This document shows positions 26,065 to 33,276 of a stretch of 34,164 nt of DNA, one piece after another; positions within the stretch are counted from its first letter, which is position 1, and each line of letters begins with the position of its first letter. This DNA comes from Rubricella sp038526735 (GTDB lineage Bacteria > Pseudomonadota > Alphaproteobacteria > Rhodobacterales > Rhodobacteraceae), in assembly GCA_038526735.1 (NCBI GenBank), contig JBCBGM010000029.1, forward strand, positions 1 through 34,164. Direction: 5' to 3'. The notes under the pieces are model-generated. The model ran no database searches. It saw nothing but the letters and a program-made list of their open reading frames with translations, and was not told the origin of the DNA. The translations under genes and the position numbers were made by a program.

Positions 26065-26562
26065 ATGAGCTTATCCGCCCCCTCCGCCCACACCCTGCAC
26101 CGCCACAGCCATGCGGCGGCGGATGGCACCTGCGAATTGACCTATGAGGACCGGTTCTTGCGCCGCAAGCGGCTGACGACCGCCGAGGGGTGGTCGTTTA
26201 TCGTTGACCTGCCGCAGACCACCTCGCTGAACGCAGGCGATCAATTGGAGTTAACGGATGGGCGCCGGGTTGCTGTCGCAGCAGCGCCTGAGCCTTTGCT
26301 GCAGGTCTCCGGCGATCTGACGCGCCTTGCTTGGCATATCGGCAATCGCCACACGCCCTGCGAAATTACCCAGACGCATCTGCTGATCCGGCAAGATCAT
26401 GTGCTCAAGGATATGCTGCTCAAACTCGGCGCGGAGCTGACCGAGGTGACGGCCCCGTTCACGCCAGAGGGGGGCGCTTATGGCCACGGGCGCACGCATG
26501 GGCATGACCACGGGCACGATCACGGCCATTCCCACGACCACAGCCATGACCACGCCCACTGA
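26065..26562 (+). CDS. ureE: Urease accessory protein UreE (nickel metallochaperone)
   Basis: A 165-residue nickel-binding protein that hands Ni2+ to the UreG-UreF-UreD complex. The N-terminal peptide-binding domain runs from about residue 15 (CELTYEDRFLRRKRL). The metal-binding domain includes RLAWHIGNRHTPCEI, with the conserved GNRH histidine. The tail of about 25 residues is an alternating histidine/aspartate run (GHDHGHDHGHSHDHSHDHAH), a nickel reservoir seen in many UreE proteins. The ATG at 26065 follows a weak AGGGTGA site. It follows the small DUF1127-like gene by 38 nt, with a small GTTGC/GCAAC hairpin (26030-26044) between them. It overlaps ureF by 17 nt. Confidence 0.96.
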   Translation: MSLSAPSAHTLHRHSHAAADGTCELTYEDRFLRRKRLTTAEGWSFIVDLPQTTSLNAGDQLELTDGRRVAVAAAPEPLLQVSGDLTRLAWHIGNRHTPCEITQTHLLIRQDHVLKDMLLKLGAELTEVTAPFTPEGGAYGHGRTHGHDHGHDHGHSHDHSHDHAH

Positions 26563-27184
26563 CCTCTCGCACATCCAGACCCTGCAAAGCTGGCTATCGC
26601 CCGCATTTCCGGTGGGTGCGTTTGCCTGGAGCCACGGGTTGGAGACGGCAATTGTGGACGACCGCATCGCGTCGGTGGCGGCGCTGGAGGAGTGGCTGAC
26701 CACGCTCCTAAAACACGGAAGCCTGCGCAATGATGCGGTGCTGTTGCGCCTTGCCCATACCGGGGAGGATATGGCTGACCTCGCGATCGCCCTCGCCGCC
26801 TCGAAAGAGCGGCATGATGAGACGCAAGAGCAAGGGGCCGCCTTCGTGCGGACGGTGAATGCGCTCTATGGATGGGAGTTGCCGCCCTGCCCCTACCCGG
26901 TGGCTATTGGGCTCGCCGCGGCTAGGGCGGATATTCCTGTTGGCCTCGCGATGCCGCTCTACCTGCAAGCCACCTGCTCGACGTTGATCTCGGTGGGTGT
27001 GCGGCTGATCCCGCTGGGGCAAACGGAGGGGCAGCAGTTGCTCGCCAAGCTCCACCCTCTGTGCGCGGATGTCTCCAGGAGCCTTGCCGAGGCGACGGAG
27101 GCGGATTTGGGGAGCATCTCAGTACTGGCAGACATCGCAGCGATGCAGCACGAAACGCTCCCGACACGGATTTTCAGGTCTTGA
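26546..27184 (+). CDS. ureF: Urease accessory protein UreF
   Basis: A 212-residue helical chaperone which, with UreD, activates the UreG GTPase. The family N-terminus LQSWLSPAFPVGAFAWSHGLETAI is unmistakable. The segments AALAASKERHDETQEQGAAFVRT and LYLQATCSTLISVGVRLIPLGQTEGQQLL are also family-like. The ATG at 26546 was chosen over upstream in-frame ATGs because it gives the expected length. It lies inside the ureE histidine tail, so the CATGAC/CACGAC codons serve both reading frames. ureG follows 30 nt later. Confidence 0.94.
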   Translation: MTTPTDLSHIQTLQSWLSPAFPVGAFAWSHGLETAIVDDRIASVAALEEWLTTLLKHGSLRNDAVLLRLAHTGEDMADLAIALAASKERHDETQEQGAAFVRTVNALYGWELPPCPYPVAIGLAAARADIPVGLAMPLYLQATCSTLISVGVRLIPLGQTEGQQLLAKLHPLCADVSRSLAEATEADLGSISVLADIAAMQHETLPTRIFRS

Positions 27185-27214
27185 GGCGCGCAACATGATT
27201 CTAAAGGACAGACG

Positions 27215-27838
27215 ATGAAATCTCCCCATGGCCCTCTCAGAATCGGTCTCGGCGGCCCGGTGGGTGCTGGTAAAACCACGCTTACGACAGCGCTCTGTAT
27301 CGCGCTGCGCGAAAAATACTCCGTCGCGGCGATCACCAATGACATCTACACGCGCGAGGATGCAGAGGCACTGATGCGCGCGCAGGCGCTGCCGTTGGAG
27401 CGGATCAGAGGTGTTGAAACCGGTGGCTGCCCCCACACCGCCATCCGCGAGGATGCCTCGATTAACCTTGCTGCCATCGCCGATCTGAACGCGGCCTTTC
27501 CAGACCTCGACGTGGTGCTGATCGAAAGTGGCGGAGACAATCTCGCCGCGACATTCTCTCCGGAACTGGCCGATCTGACGATCTATCTGATCGATGTGGC
27601 GGCGGGCGAAGAGATCCCACGCAAAGGCGGCCCGGGGATCACGCGGTCAGATTTGCTGGTGATCAACAAGACCGATCTCGCGCCGCATGTGGGTGCGGAT
27701 TTGGCGGTGATGGAGCGAGATGCCGCCACGCAGCGCGGCAGCCGCCCGTTTGTGTTTACCAACCTAAAGCGGGGCGACGGCGTCACAGAAATTATTGATT
27801 TTATTGAGACTTCGGCAGGGTTTGTGGTGACGGCTTAA
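27215..27838 (+). CDS. ureG: Urease accessory protein UreG (GTPase)
   Basis: A 207-residue SIMIBI-class GTPase that supplies energy for nickel insertion. P-loop GGPVGAGKTTL at residues 12-22; the metal-binding Cys-Pro-His motif appears as GCPHTAIREDAS; switch II ESGGDNLAATFSPELAD; the guanine-specificity motif NKTDLAPHVGADL. The length is standard. It is the last gene of the urease cluster. Its TAA overlaps the stop of a convergent gene by 4 nt (TTAA). The ATG has AAGGA 7 nt upstream. Confidence 0.97.
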   Translation: MKSPHGPLRIGLGGPVGAGKTTLTTALCIALREKYSVAAITNDIYTREDAEALMRAQALPLERIRGVETGGCPHTAIREDASINLAAIADLNAAFPDLDVVLIESGGDNLAATFSPELADLTIYLIDVAAGEEIPRKGGPGITRSDLLVINKTDLAPHVGADLAVMERDAATQRGSRPFVFTNLKRGDGVTEIIDFIETSAGFVVTA

Positions 27839-28263
27839 CCGATCCGCTGACCCAAAAGCGACCGCAGGCCCGAGAAATCATAGCCCGCCTGCGCGCCCGC
27901 GTTCATCAACTCCTCCACCTCGACACTGCCCGCCTGCGACAGCGCCCAGACGTTGGAGGACCGTGTGCCCGAGCGGCAATAGGCATAGACCGGTGCGTCA
28001 GCACCCTCGATAATATCGCGCATCGCCGTCACATGCTCCGGCCCGAACCCCGCGCCTGGAATGGGCAGGTAGTGATAGGCCAGCCCGGCACTCTTGGCGG
28101 CCGCTTCCATCGTGGCGCTATCTGGCCCACCGGTCAGGGCAACCTCTTCATCGGGGCGGTTGTTGATGAGCGTCTTAAAGCCTGCATCGGCCAGTGCCTG
28201 AGCATCAGCCTCAGCGATCTGCGGGCCGACGGAAATGGCGGGGGTGAGCGTGCGAATATCCAT
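27835..28263 (-). CDS. DUF442/TIGR01244 phosphatase-like (sulfurtransferase-annotated) protein
   Basis: A 142-residue protein of the TIGR01244/DUF442 family, which has a dual-specificity phosphatase-like fold and is often annotated as a sulfurtransferase. The active-site loop CX5R appears as YCRSGTRSS near residue 97, preceded by VYAYC. The N-terminus TLTPAISVGPQIAEADAQALADAGFKTLINNRPD is typical. In Blh proteins this domain is fused to a persulfide dioxygenase; here it stands alone. The ATG at 28263 was chosen over a TTG at 28278. It is divergent from an ArsR regulator of the BigR/SqrR type, which suggests a sulfur-stress role; the actual substrate is unknown. Confidence 0.87.
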   Translation of the reverse strand: MDIRTLTPAISVGPQIAEADAQALADAGFKTLINNRPDEEVALTGGPDSATMEAAAKSAGLAYHYLPIPGAGFGPEHVTAMRDIIEGADAPVYAYCRSGTRSSNVWALSQAGSVEVEELMNAGAQAGYDFSGLRSLLGQRIG

Positions 28264-28337
28264 GCTCTGCTGATGCAATAGAGAGCCCTGCTCTGTCCAG
28301 TGGCACGGTGAGACGAAGTGTTCCTTGAGATTAACTC

Positions 28338-28353
28338 ATTCTGCTTGTAAAAT
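28338..28353 (+). promoter_or_regulatory. Possible BigR/SqrR-type operator between DUF442 and arsR genes
   Basis: ATTC-N8-AAAT, one base off the ATTC-N8-GAAT sequence I recall for SqrR, lies in the 118-nt divergent intergenic region, 28 nt before the ArsR ATG. A short degenerate motif, so weak evidence. Confidence 0.3.
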
Positions 28354-28381
28354 CCTTGTTGGGCGGAAATGGAAAACCACA

Positions 28382-28726
28382 ATGTGTGAAGCACGACTCT
28401 TGAGTCCGCATGCGGACCGCGCGGCGACAGTGTTACAAACCCTGTCGAACAAACAACGGCTATTGTTGGTGTGCCAACTGATTGATGGCGAGAAGAGTGT
28501 GAGTGAGCTGACAGAGGCTGCAGGCCTCCGGCAAGCGACGGTGAGCCAGCATTTGGCGAAACTGCGCGAGCGTGGGTTGGTGCAGACGCGGCGCGATGCG
28601 CAGATGATCTACTACCGGCTGGCGGGCGCGGAGTTGCGCAGCATCATCGAAAACCTGGTGGAGCTTTACGGCAACCCGGCCAATCAAACCGACGTGCCAA
28701 CGACACGCACAGCCGAAGCGATTTAA
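28382..28726 (+). CDS. ArsR-family transcriptional regulator, BigR/SqrR-like
   Basis: A 114-residue winged-helix repressor. The core reads LSNKQRLLLVCQLIDGEKSVSELTEAAGLRQATVSQHLAKLRERGLVQTRRDAQMIYYRL, the ArsR pattern with recognition helix QATVSQHLAKLRE. The sequence VCQLIDGEKSV matches BigR/SqrR, persulfide sensors that use two cysteines 66 residues apart. Here C31 is present but the residue 66 positions on is G97 (LYGNP). A further Cys is at position 2. The ATG at 28382 was chosen from the family N-terminus; the ribosome binding site is weak. It converges on DUF1007 with a 4-nt stop overlap and is divergent from the DUF442 gene. Confidence 0.88.
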   Translation: MCEARLLSPHADRAATVLQTLSNKQRLLLVCQLIDGEKSVSELTEAAGLRQATVSQHLAKLRERGLVQTRRDAQMIYYRLAGAELRSIIENLVELYGNPANQTDVPTTRTAEAI

Positions 28727-29373
28727 CCAGCGAGCTTCGGCCCGCACATCACGCGCAACCGGTCGGCGAACAGCACGCCGATGTTGGGATCTTCAGGCGT
28801 GGCATAGGGGTCAAGATCCCAAAGGGTTGCTGCGGCGAGATCAGCCTCTTCGGTCTGGTCATAAGGGACGATTTCGGCGGTGCAGCCTTTGGGCACCTTA
28901 TCGCCGTTGAGCGCCTCGATCAGCGCGAAGGCGATGTAGAACTCGCCGTCATAGACCAAAACATCCAAAAACTCCGGGCGGATTTTTTGATCGAAGGTCC
29001 GCGTGAAGCGGATGTGGATCATCTGATCCGCTTCCAGCGTAGCCTGCCCGCGCACCGGGCGTGAGAGCGCGTTGTCCACCCCTTCAACCACGGTGAAGCC
29101 GTTGAAATCGGGTTGCCAATTCATCAACTCGGCGGTCAGGCGCTCCTCTTCCTCACGGGTGAGTTCCCAGTTTTGGTCAAGATCGAGGGCCATCGCATCA
29201 AGCAAGGCAACCGTAGCGTTTGGGTCGTACCACCAGTGAAAATCGAGGCCGGTGAGGTAGCCCGCCTCGTCAAAGACCGGATGCAACCCGCTGTCGATAA
29301 AGACATGCGGATGCGCCTGCGCCGCCGGGGCACAGGCGAGGCTGAGGGCAAGCGCAGCGGCCGCCCCGCGCAT
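28723..29373 (-). CDS. DUF1007 family periplasmic protein
   Basis: A 216-residue secreted protein. The signal peptide MRGAAAALALSLACAPAAQAHPHVFID ends at the family hallmark AHPHVFID, after which come GLDFHWWYDPNATVALLDA and VLVYDGEFYIAF. DUF1007 proteins are annotated as periplasmic components linked to NicO/RcnA-type nickel or cobalt transporters in many genomes; no such transporter gene is adjacent here. A nickel link with the urease genes 1 kb away is tempting but not shown. Its ATG overlaps the ybaB stop (TAATG), so the two are probably cotranscribed. Confidence 0.88.
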   Translation of the reverse strand: MRGAAAALALSLACAPAAQAHPHVFIDSGLHPVFDEAGYLTGLDFHWWYDPNATVALLDAMALDLDQNWELTREEEERLTAELMNWQPDFNGFTVVEGVDNALSRPVRGQATLEADQMIHIRFTRTFDQKIRPEFLDVLVYDGEFYIAFALIEALNGDKVPKGCTAEIVPYDQTEEADLAAATLWDLDPYATPEDPNIGVLFADRLRVMCGPKLAG

Positions 29374-29717
29374 TAGGTGCCGGGCATCATGCCTGGCGGC
29401 AGGCCCATTCCTTCGGTGACTTTCGCCATTTCCTCTTGCGCAGCGGCGGCGGCTTTCGATTGGGCGTCTTTGACCGCGGCGAGGATCAGATCCTCAACCA
29501 CCTCTTTCTGGTCGGCTTCAAAAAGGCTCGGATCGATCGAGAGGCCCGTCAGCTCACCCTTGGCGGTGGCGGTGGCCTTGACGAGCCCTGCCCCGCTTGC
29601 GCCCTCAACGGCAATCTCATCAAGGCGAGACTGCGCGTCCGCCATCTTGGATTGCATCTCTTGCGCCTGTTTCATCAGCTTGGCCATATCACCAAGCTGG
29701 CCCAACCCTTTGAGCAT
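29373..29717 (-). CDS. ybaB: YbaB/EbfC nucleoid-associated protein
   Basis: A 114-residue DNA-binding protein. The sequence MLKGLGQLGDMAKLMKQAQEMQSKMADAQ is the typical N-terminal helix, followed by VKATATAKGELTGLSIDPSLF and VEDLILAAVKDAQSKA, and the glycine/methionine-rich tail GLPPGMMPG. Its usual partners are dnaX upstream and recR downstream. Here a PilJ-domain gene lies between dnaX and ybaB, and DUF1007 replaces recR. YbaB forms dimers that bind DNA with little sequence preference and influences expression of several genes. Confidence 0.96.
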   Translation of the reverse strand: MLKGLGQLGDMAKLMKQAQEMQSKMADAQSRLDEIAVEGASGAGLVKATATAKGELTGLSIDPSLFEADQKEVVEDLILAAVKDAQSKAAAAAQEEMAKVTEGMGLPPGMMPGT

Positions 29718-29785
29718 GACCGTCTCCTGATTACTGTCAGGATGAATTTACAAGTCGGAGGGCCGCGCAACAAGCCCTCTGGCGA

Positions 29786-30685
29786 CTAGGCCGCAGGTTT
29801 GACGGTCTCATACATGCCGACAGCGCGGTTCATCTCTCGCAAGAGCACATCGCTGTCGCGTGCAAGGCGGGTGAGGACCTCCCGGTTCACGCGGCCAGAG
29901 AGCGTGGCGCGGTCCAACTCCAGGCGGATCGGCTCCCACAGATTGCGCACGAGGGCGAGTTGCTCGGCAATCTCGGTGTTCGGGGCAGCCATCACGCAAA
30001 CGTCAGCAAACCCCTCCTGCAACGCGGTCAGGGACAGCTCAAAAAGGCTGGTGGTGCCCTCAAGCGAGAGGGCGTGGCTGATATCCCCGGTCAGAAATAA
30101 GAGACACGTTTCTTTCATCGCCTTCTGGGTCAGCATCCGCTGGCGGCCGGCCACATCGATGGTGATCGTCAGCGACAGTGGCACATCGGGCAGCACGTTG
30201 CCGTAAGACCGCGCGGTCTGGTTGACCGCCATGTTCATAAACTTCAGCACCTGCAGGCTGGTGTCGGAGAGATCGGACATTTCCGCCTGTTCAGCGGCAC
30301 CGGCGTCAATCACATCCTCGATGATGTTGGAGTAGCCAATCCACGGGCCATCGATCCGGCGGAGTGCGCGCAGCACCGCTTGGCGGCGCTCTTCGGTAAG
30401 GCCCATGGACTCGTCACCAAAGCGCAGTGCGTTGTCGGACCGTTGGAACAGGTCGTAGGCCTGCGTGAGCTGATCGAAATGCGTGCCCTCGCCGATGCCC
30501 TGGGACATCATGCAAGAGGCTTTTGCCATTCGCTGCGACAGCATCCGCTGGCGACCCGCGATGTTGACCTTACGCGTGACCTCTTCGGCAGAAATGTCCT
30601 GCGCGAGTGCTTGCGGCGGAGATGACAGAATGGCTGAACTTGCGACCGTTGCAGCGATGACGACCGAGTGGATGATACCTCTCAT
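29786..30685 (-). CDS. Exported protein with two PilJ-type sensor domains
   Basis: A 299-residue protein with a signal peptide (IIHSVVIAATVASSAILSSPPQALAQ). Two related repeats begin with KVNIAGRQRMLSQRMAKASC and TIDVAGRQRMLTQKAMKETC, the signature of the type IV pili methyl-accepting chemotaxis transducer N-terminal domain (PilJ, PF13675). No cytoplasmic signalling domain, HAMP or transmembrane helix follows, so it is a free periplasmic ligand-binding protein. The ATG at 30685 has GGGGG 6 nt upstream; an in-frame GTG one codon earlier is less well spaced. A hairpin (AGAGCC-CCCC-GGCTCT, 30705-30720) precedes the ribosome binding site. Related nitrate/small-molecule sensing domains exist, but its ligand is unknown. 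Confidence 0.87.
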   Translation of the reverse strand: MRGIIHSVVIAATVASSAILSSPPQALAQDISAEEVTRKVNIAGRQRMLSQRMAKASCMMSQGIGEGTHFDQLTQAYDLFQRSDNALRFGDESMGLTEERRQAVLRALRRIDGPWIGYSNIIEDVIDAGAAEQAEMSDLSDTSLQVLKFMNMAVNQTARSYGNVLPDVPLSLTITIDVAGRQRMLTQKAMKETCLLFLTGDISHALSLEGTTSLFELSLTALQEGFADVCVMAAPNTEIAEQLALVRNLWEPIRLELDRATLSGRVNREVLTRLARDSDVLLREMNRAVGMYETVKPAA

Positions 30686-30818
30686 CACATACCCCCTTTG
30701 ACGTAGAGCCCCCCGGCTCTCTTTACGCCCCCACCAGAGCGTTACCTGAGGACTCGCTTATTGAACACTCTCATAAGAGGATTTCCTGCGCCAATTGCGC
30801 GCAAAGGTTGATTAAGAC

Positions 30819-32537
30819 TTAGGCAAACGGATCAATCGGTTCCCAGTCTTCGTCCACGTCATCCGGGTCAATGGGAACGATCTGTTCCTCTTCTGGAAAC
30901 GGTGCAGGTGTGCTCTGGCGCACTTCGCGAATTTTTGCGCCCGGAAAGGTCAGGAGTGCTGCCTGCACGAACGGATGTTCTTCGGCAGCCTGCAAACGCT
31001 CGATGCCCGCGGCGTGTTCGCGTTCTGAGAGTGTGTCTTCGCCGCCCTCAGAGACGACGCTCACAACCCAGCGCTGACCCGTCCACTCCCGCAGCCGGTT
31101 TGAGAGGGTGCTTGCAAGCTTGGGCGGCGCGTTTTGGCCGGGCTCAAACTCGATGTGACCCGGTGCGAAGCTCACCAGCCGCAGATGCTGCTCAACCTCC
31201 ATCAGGAAGGGGATATCGCGCTTGTCTTTGATCAGCGCGACGACGTCTTCAAAGCTGGCAAGCGTGGTGGGAAGGGGCGCAGGCAAAGGTGTGGGCTGTG
31301 CCCCACCGCCGATGGCGCGCAGCTCTGCGCGAGGGCCGGAGCCTCCACCACTTGGCGCCCCCTGCCCCACAGCAGCAGTGCCCCCTTGGCTGAGCTTTGC
31401 GACGAGATCACCGGGCGGCGGCATGTCGGCGACATGCGTAAGGCGGATCAGCGACATTTCGGCGGCCATCATCGCATTAGGCGCGGCAAAGACCTCCTCC
31501 ATCGCCTTAAGAAGCATCTGCCAGGCGCGCGAGAGAATGGGCATCCGCAACCCCGCCGCCATCTCGCGCCCGCGCGCGCGGGCGTCGGGGGAGAGTGTGG
31601 GGTCTTCGGCAGCCTCGGGCGTGATTTTGACCATGGAGATCCAATGCGTGATCTCGGCGAGGTCTTGGATCACCGCGGCCGGGTCTGCACCGGCGGCGTA
31701 TTGCTCGGAGAGCTCCGCGAGGGCGGCGGGGGCGTCGCCCTTCATCACCAGCTCAAAGAGGTCGAGGCCCCGGGCACGGTCGGCCAAACCGAGCATCGCG
31801 CGCACTTGATCGACAGTGGTTTCGCCCGCGCCATGGGCAATCGCCTGATCAAGGAGCGAGAGCGCGTCGCGCATCGACCCTTCAGAGGCGCGCACGATGA
31901 GGGCCAAGGCCTCTTCGCTCACTTGGGCGTTTTCGCGAGCCGCGATGTCTTTGAGATAGGCCAGCATTACCTCCGGCTCGATGCGGGGGAGGTCAAACCG
32001 TTGGCAGCGCGACAGCACCGTTACCGGCACTTTGCGAATTTCGGTGGTCGCAAAGATGAACTTCACATGGGCGGGCGGCTCTTCGAGTGTTTTGAGCAAC
32101 GCGTTAAAGGCGCTGGTGGAGAGCATGTGCACTTCGTCGAAGATGTAGATTTTGTAGCGCGCCTCGGTTGGTCGGTAGGGCACTCCCGCCAAAATCTCCC
32201 GCATTTTATCGACTTGGGTGTTGGAGGCGGCATCAAGCTCCAGCACATCCACATGCCGCCCTTCCGCGATGGCTTTGCACGGCCCGCACACGCCGCAGGG
32301 CTCTGTCGTGGGGCCGCCTGTGCCATCTGGCCCGATGCAATTGAGGCCTTTGGCAATGATCCGCGCGGTGGTGGTTTTTCCAACACCCCGCACCCCGGTC
32401 ATGACGAAAGCATGGGCGATCCGGTCAGCCGCAAACGCATTTTTCAGCGTGCGCACCATCGCCTCTTGCCCGATCAGATCCGCAAAGGTGGCTGGGCGAT
32501 ACTTGAGGGCGAGAACCTGATAGGGCGTGTCTGTCAT
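30819..32537 (-). CDS. dnaX: DNA polymerase III subunit gamma/tau
   Basis: A 572-residue clamp-loader ATPase. The N-terminus YQVLALKYRPATFADLIGQ is diagnostic; the Walker A is GVRGVGKTTTAR (48-59); the zinc-binding cysteines are C67, C81, C84 and C87 (EPCGVCGPC); the Walker B is IFDEVHMLS; and the sensor region FIFATTEIRKVPVTVLSRCQRFDL follows. The C-terminal tau-specific part is shorter and Pro/Ala rich, ending VDEDWEPIDPFA. The ATG at 32537 was chosen from the family N-terminus; the in-frame extension upstream would run towards the SRP RNA. It lies 74 nt downstream of the SRP RNA gene on the same strand. Confidence 0.96.
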   Translation of the reverse strand: MTDTPYQVLALKYRPATFADLIGQEAMVRTLKNAFAADRIAHAFVMTGVRGVGKTTTARIIAKGLNCIGPDGTGGPTTEPCGVCGPCKAIAEGRHVDVLELDAASNTQVDKMREILAGVPYRPTEARYKIYIFDEVHMLSTSAFNALLKTLEEPPAHVKFIFATTEIRKVPVTVLSRCQRFDLPRIEPEVMLAYLKDIAARENAQVSEEALALIVRASEGSMRDALSLLDQAIAHGAGETTVDQVRAMLGLADRARGLDLFELVMKGDAPAALAELSEQYAAGADPAAVIQDLAEITHWISMVKITPEAAEDPTLSPDARARGREMAAGLRMPILSRAWQMLLKAMEEVFAAPNAMMAAEMSLIRLTHVADMPPPGDLVAKLSQGGTAAVGQGAPSGGGSGPRAELRAIGGGAQPTPLPAPLPTTLASFEDVVALIKDKRDIPFLMEVEQHLRLVSFAPGHIEFEPGQNAPPKLASTLSNRLREWTGQRWVVSVVSEGGEDTLSEREHAAGIERLQAAEEHPFVQAALLTFPGAKIREVRQSTPAPFPEEEQIVPIDPDDVDEDWEPIDPFA

Positions 32538-32611
32538 GCGCCGAACCCTAGGCCGGAGCTGGTCGGGCGACAAGGCGACCCGCCCGTTTATTGGCAGCAA
32601 CTGGGAGAAAG

Positions 32612-32709
32612 GTGAGAGGCTGGACAACGACCCAAGCGGGGCTCGTTACGGCTGCTTCCTTCCGGACCTGACCGGGTTGGCGAGGCGCTCGCCCGCGCCA
32701 ACCTCTCAC
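32612..32709 (-). ncRNA. ffs: Bacterial signal recognition particle RNA (small, 4.5S type)
   Basis: The minus strand carries the invariant apical-loop and helix-8 core GGTCAGGTCCGGAAGGAAGC (32668-32649). The 5' end GTGAGAGG(T)TGG pairs with the 3' end CC(AGC)CCTCTCAC region, closing a single long hairpin of about 98 nt. It binds the Ffh M domain for co-translational protein targeting. Position between the small-membrane-protein gene and dnaX is the usual alphaproteobacterial arrangement. Ends are estimated from the outer pairing. Confidence 0.92.
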
Positions 32710-32855
32710 GCGTCACATAGCAACTCGCATCCTCCACATCAAGCGGCCAAGAGCCTCCCAGAATTCTCCTCAAGGTTGTCTAAACTTTGCCATTTTCTCC
32801 TAAAACGAATCAGAGTATACAACCTAAAGGAGAGTTAGCCGTTTGGGGGCGGTGG

Positions 32856-33101
32856 ATGTACGTGAAAGAGCTGATGTTGGCGTTGGGAATGACGGTGTTG
32901 TCCAGCACTGCCCTGGTGGCACTGGGCCTGACGACCCAACCGCCAAGCCAGACGGAGGTTGTTGCGATGAGCGTGACGCATGCAACGTCGGTGGCGGCCT
33001 CCGCCTTTGAGATGCAGGCGACCGGGTTTTGCGAGCCTTCGATCGCACGCAACATCTCTGTGAATTTGCAGACGGGTGAGACGCGCGAAGCCATGTGTTG
33101 A
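32856..33101 (+). CDS. 81-residue hypothetical exported or membrane protein
   Basis: A small protein with an N-terminal hydrophobic segment (MLALGMTVLSSTALVALGL) preceded by YVKE, consistent with a signal peptide or membrane anchor. The remainder (about 50 residues) has two cysteines (TGFCEPS and the final AMC) and polar, strand-like sequence (IARNISVNLQTGETREAMC). The ATG at 32856 has only a GGGGGCGGTGG purine run upstream; a stronger AAAGGAGA lies about 25 nt upstream without a usable start in the same frame. I do not recognise it. The gene may have its own promoter between the SRP RNA and its start. Confidence 0.5.
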   Translation: MYVKELMLALGMTVLSSTALVALGLTTQPPSQTEVVAMSVTHATSVAASAFEMQATGFCEPSIARNISVNLQTGETREAMC

Positions 33102-33267
33102 GGCAGACGGGGCGTGCGTCTGCCCCTCCCGTCCGGTGATTATCTGAGGGGGCAATCACCGGGCCATTGCGCTCCAATCCGGTTTGACCGACCCGGATTG
33201 GAGCGCAAACATGTTTGTGACCCCGCTCTGCGCAAACGGGGGTGGCGTTGTGTTTTAGGCGGCCTAA
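33102..33267. repeat. Cluster of five inverted repeats
   Basis: IR1: GGCAGACG (33102-33109)/CGTCTGCC (33117-33124), loop 7. IR2: CCGGTGATT (33133-33141)/AATCACCGG (33154-33162), loop 12. IR3: TTGCGCTCCAATCCGG (33167-33182) with its exact complement at 33193-33208, loop 10. IR4: the palindrome CAAACATGTTTG (33206-33217). IR5: TTAGG (33255-33259)/CCTAA (33263-33267). IR1 may end the upstream transcript; no T-tract follows any of them. The region otherwise holds no reading frame I can support. Confidence 0.75.
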
Positions 33268-33276
33268 GCTGGGCGC

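Noticed and set aside
30705..30720. Intrinsic terminator of dnaX (AGAGCC-CCCC-GGCTCT)
   Set aside because: No T-tract on the minus strand; the hairpin is next to the ribosome binding site of the following gene and may instead affect its translation.
31134..32615. A 493-codon open frame on the plus strand opposite dnaX
   Set aside because: Same reason: a shadow of dnaX, with a composition rich in His, Arg and Gly typical of antisense frames.
33102..33267. Integron attC site or CRISPR-like repeat
   Set aside because: The arms differ from one inverted repeat to the next, spacing is irregular, and the attC core sites (RYYYAAC/GTTRRRY) are not found at the ends.
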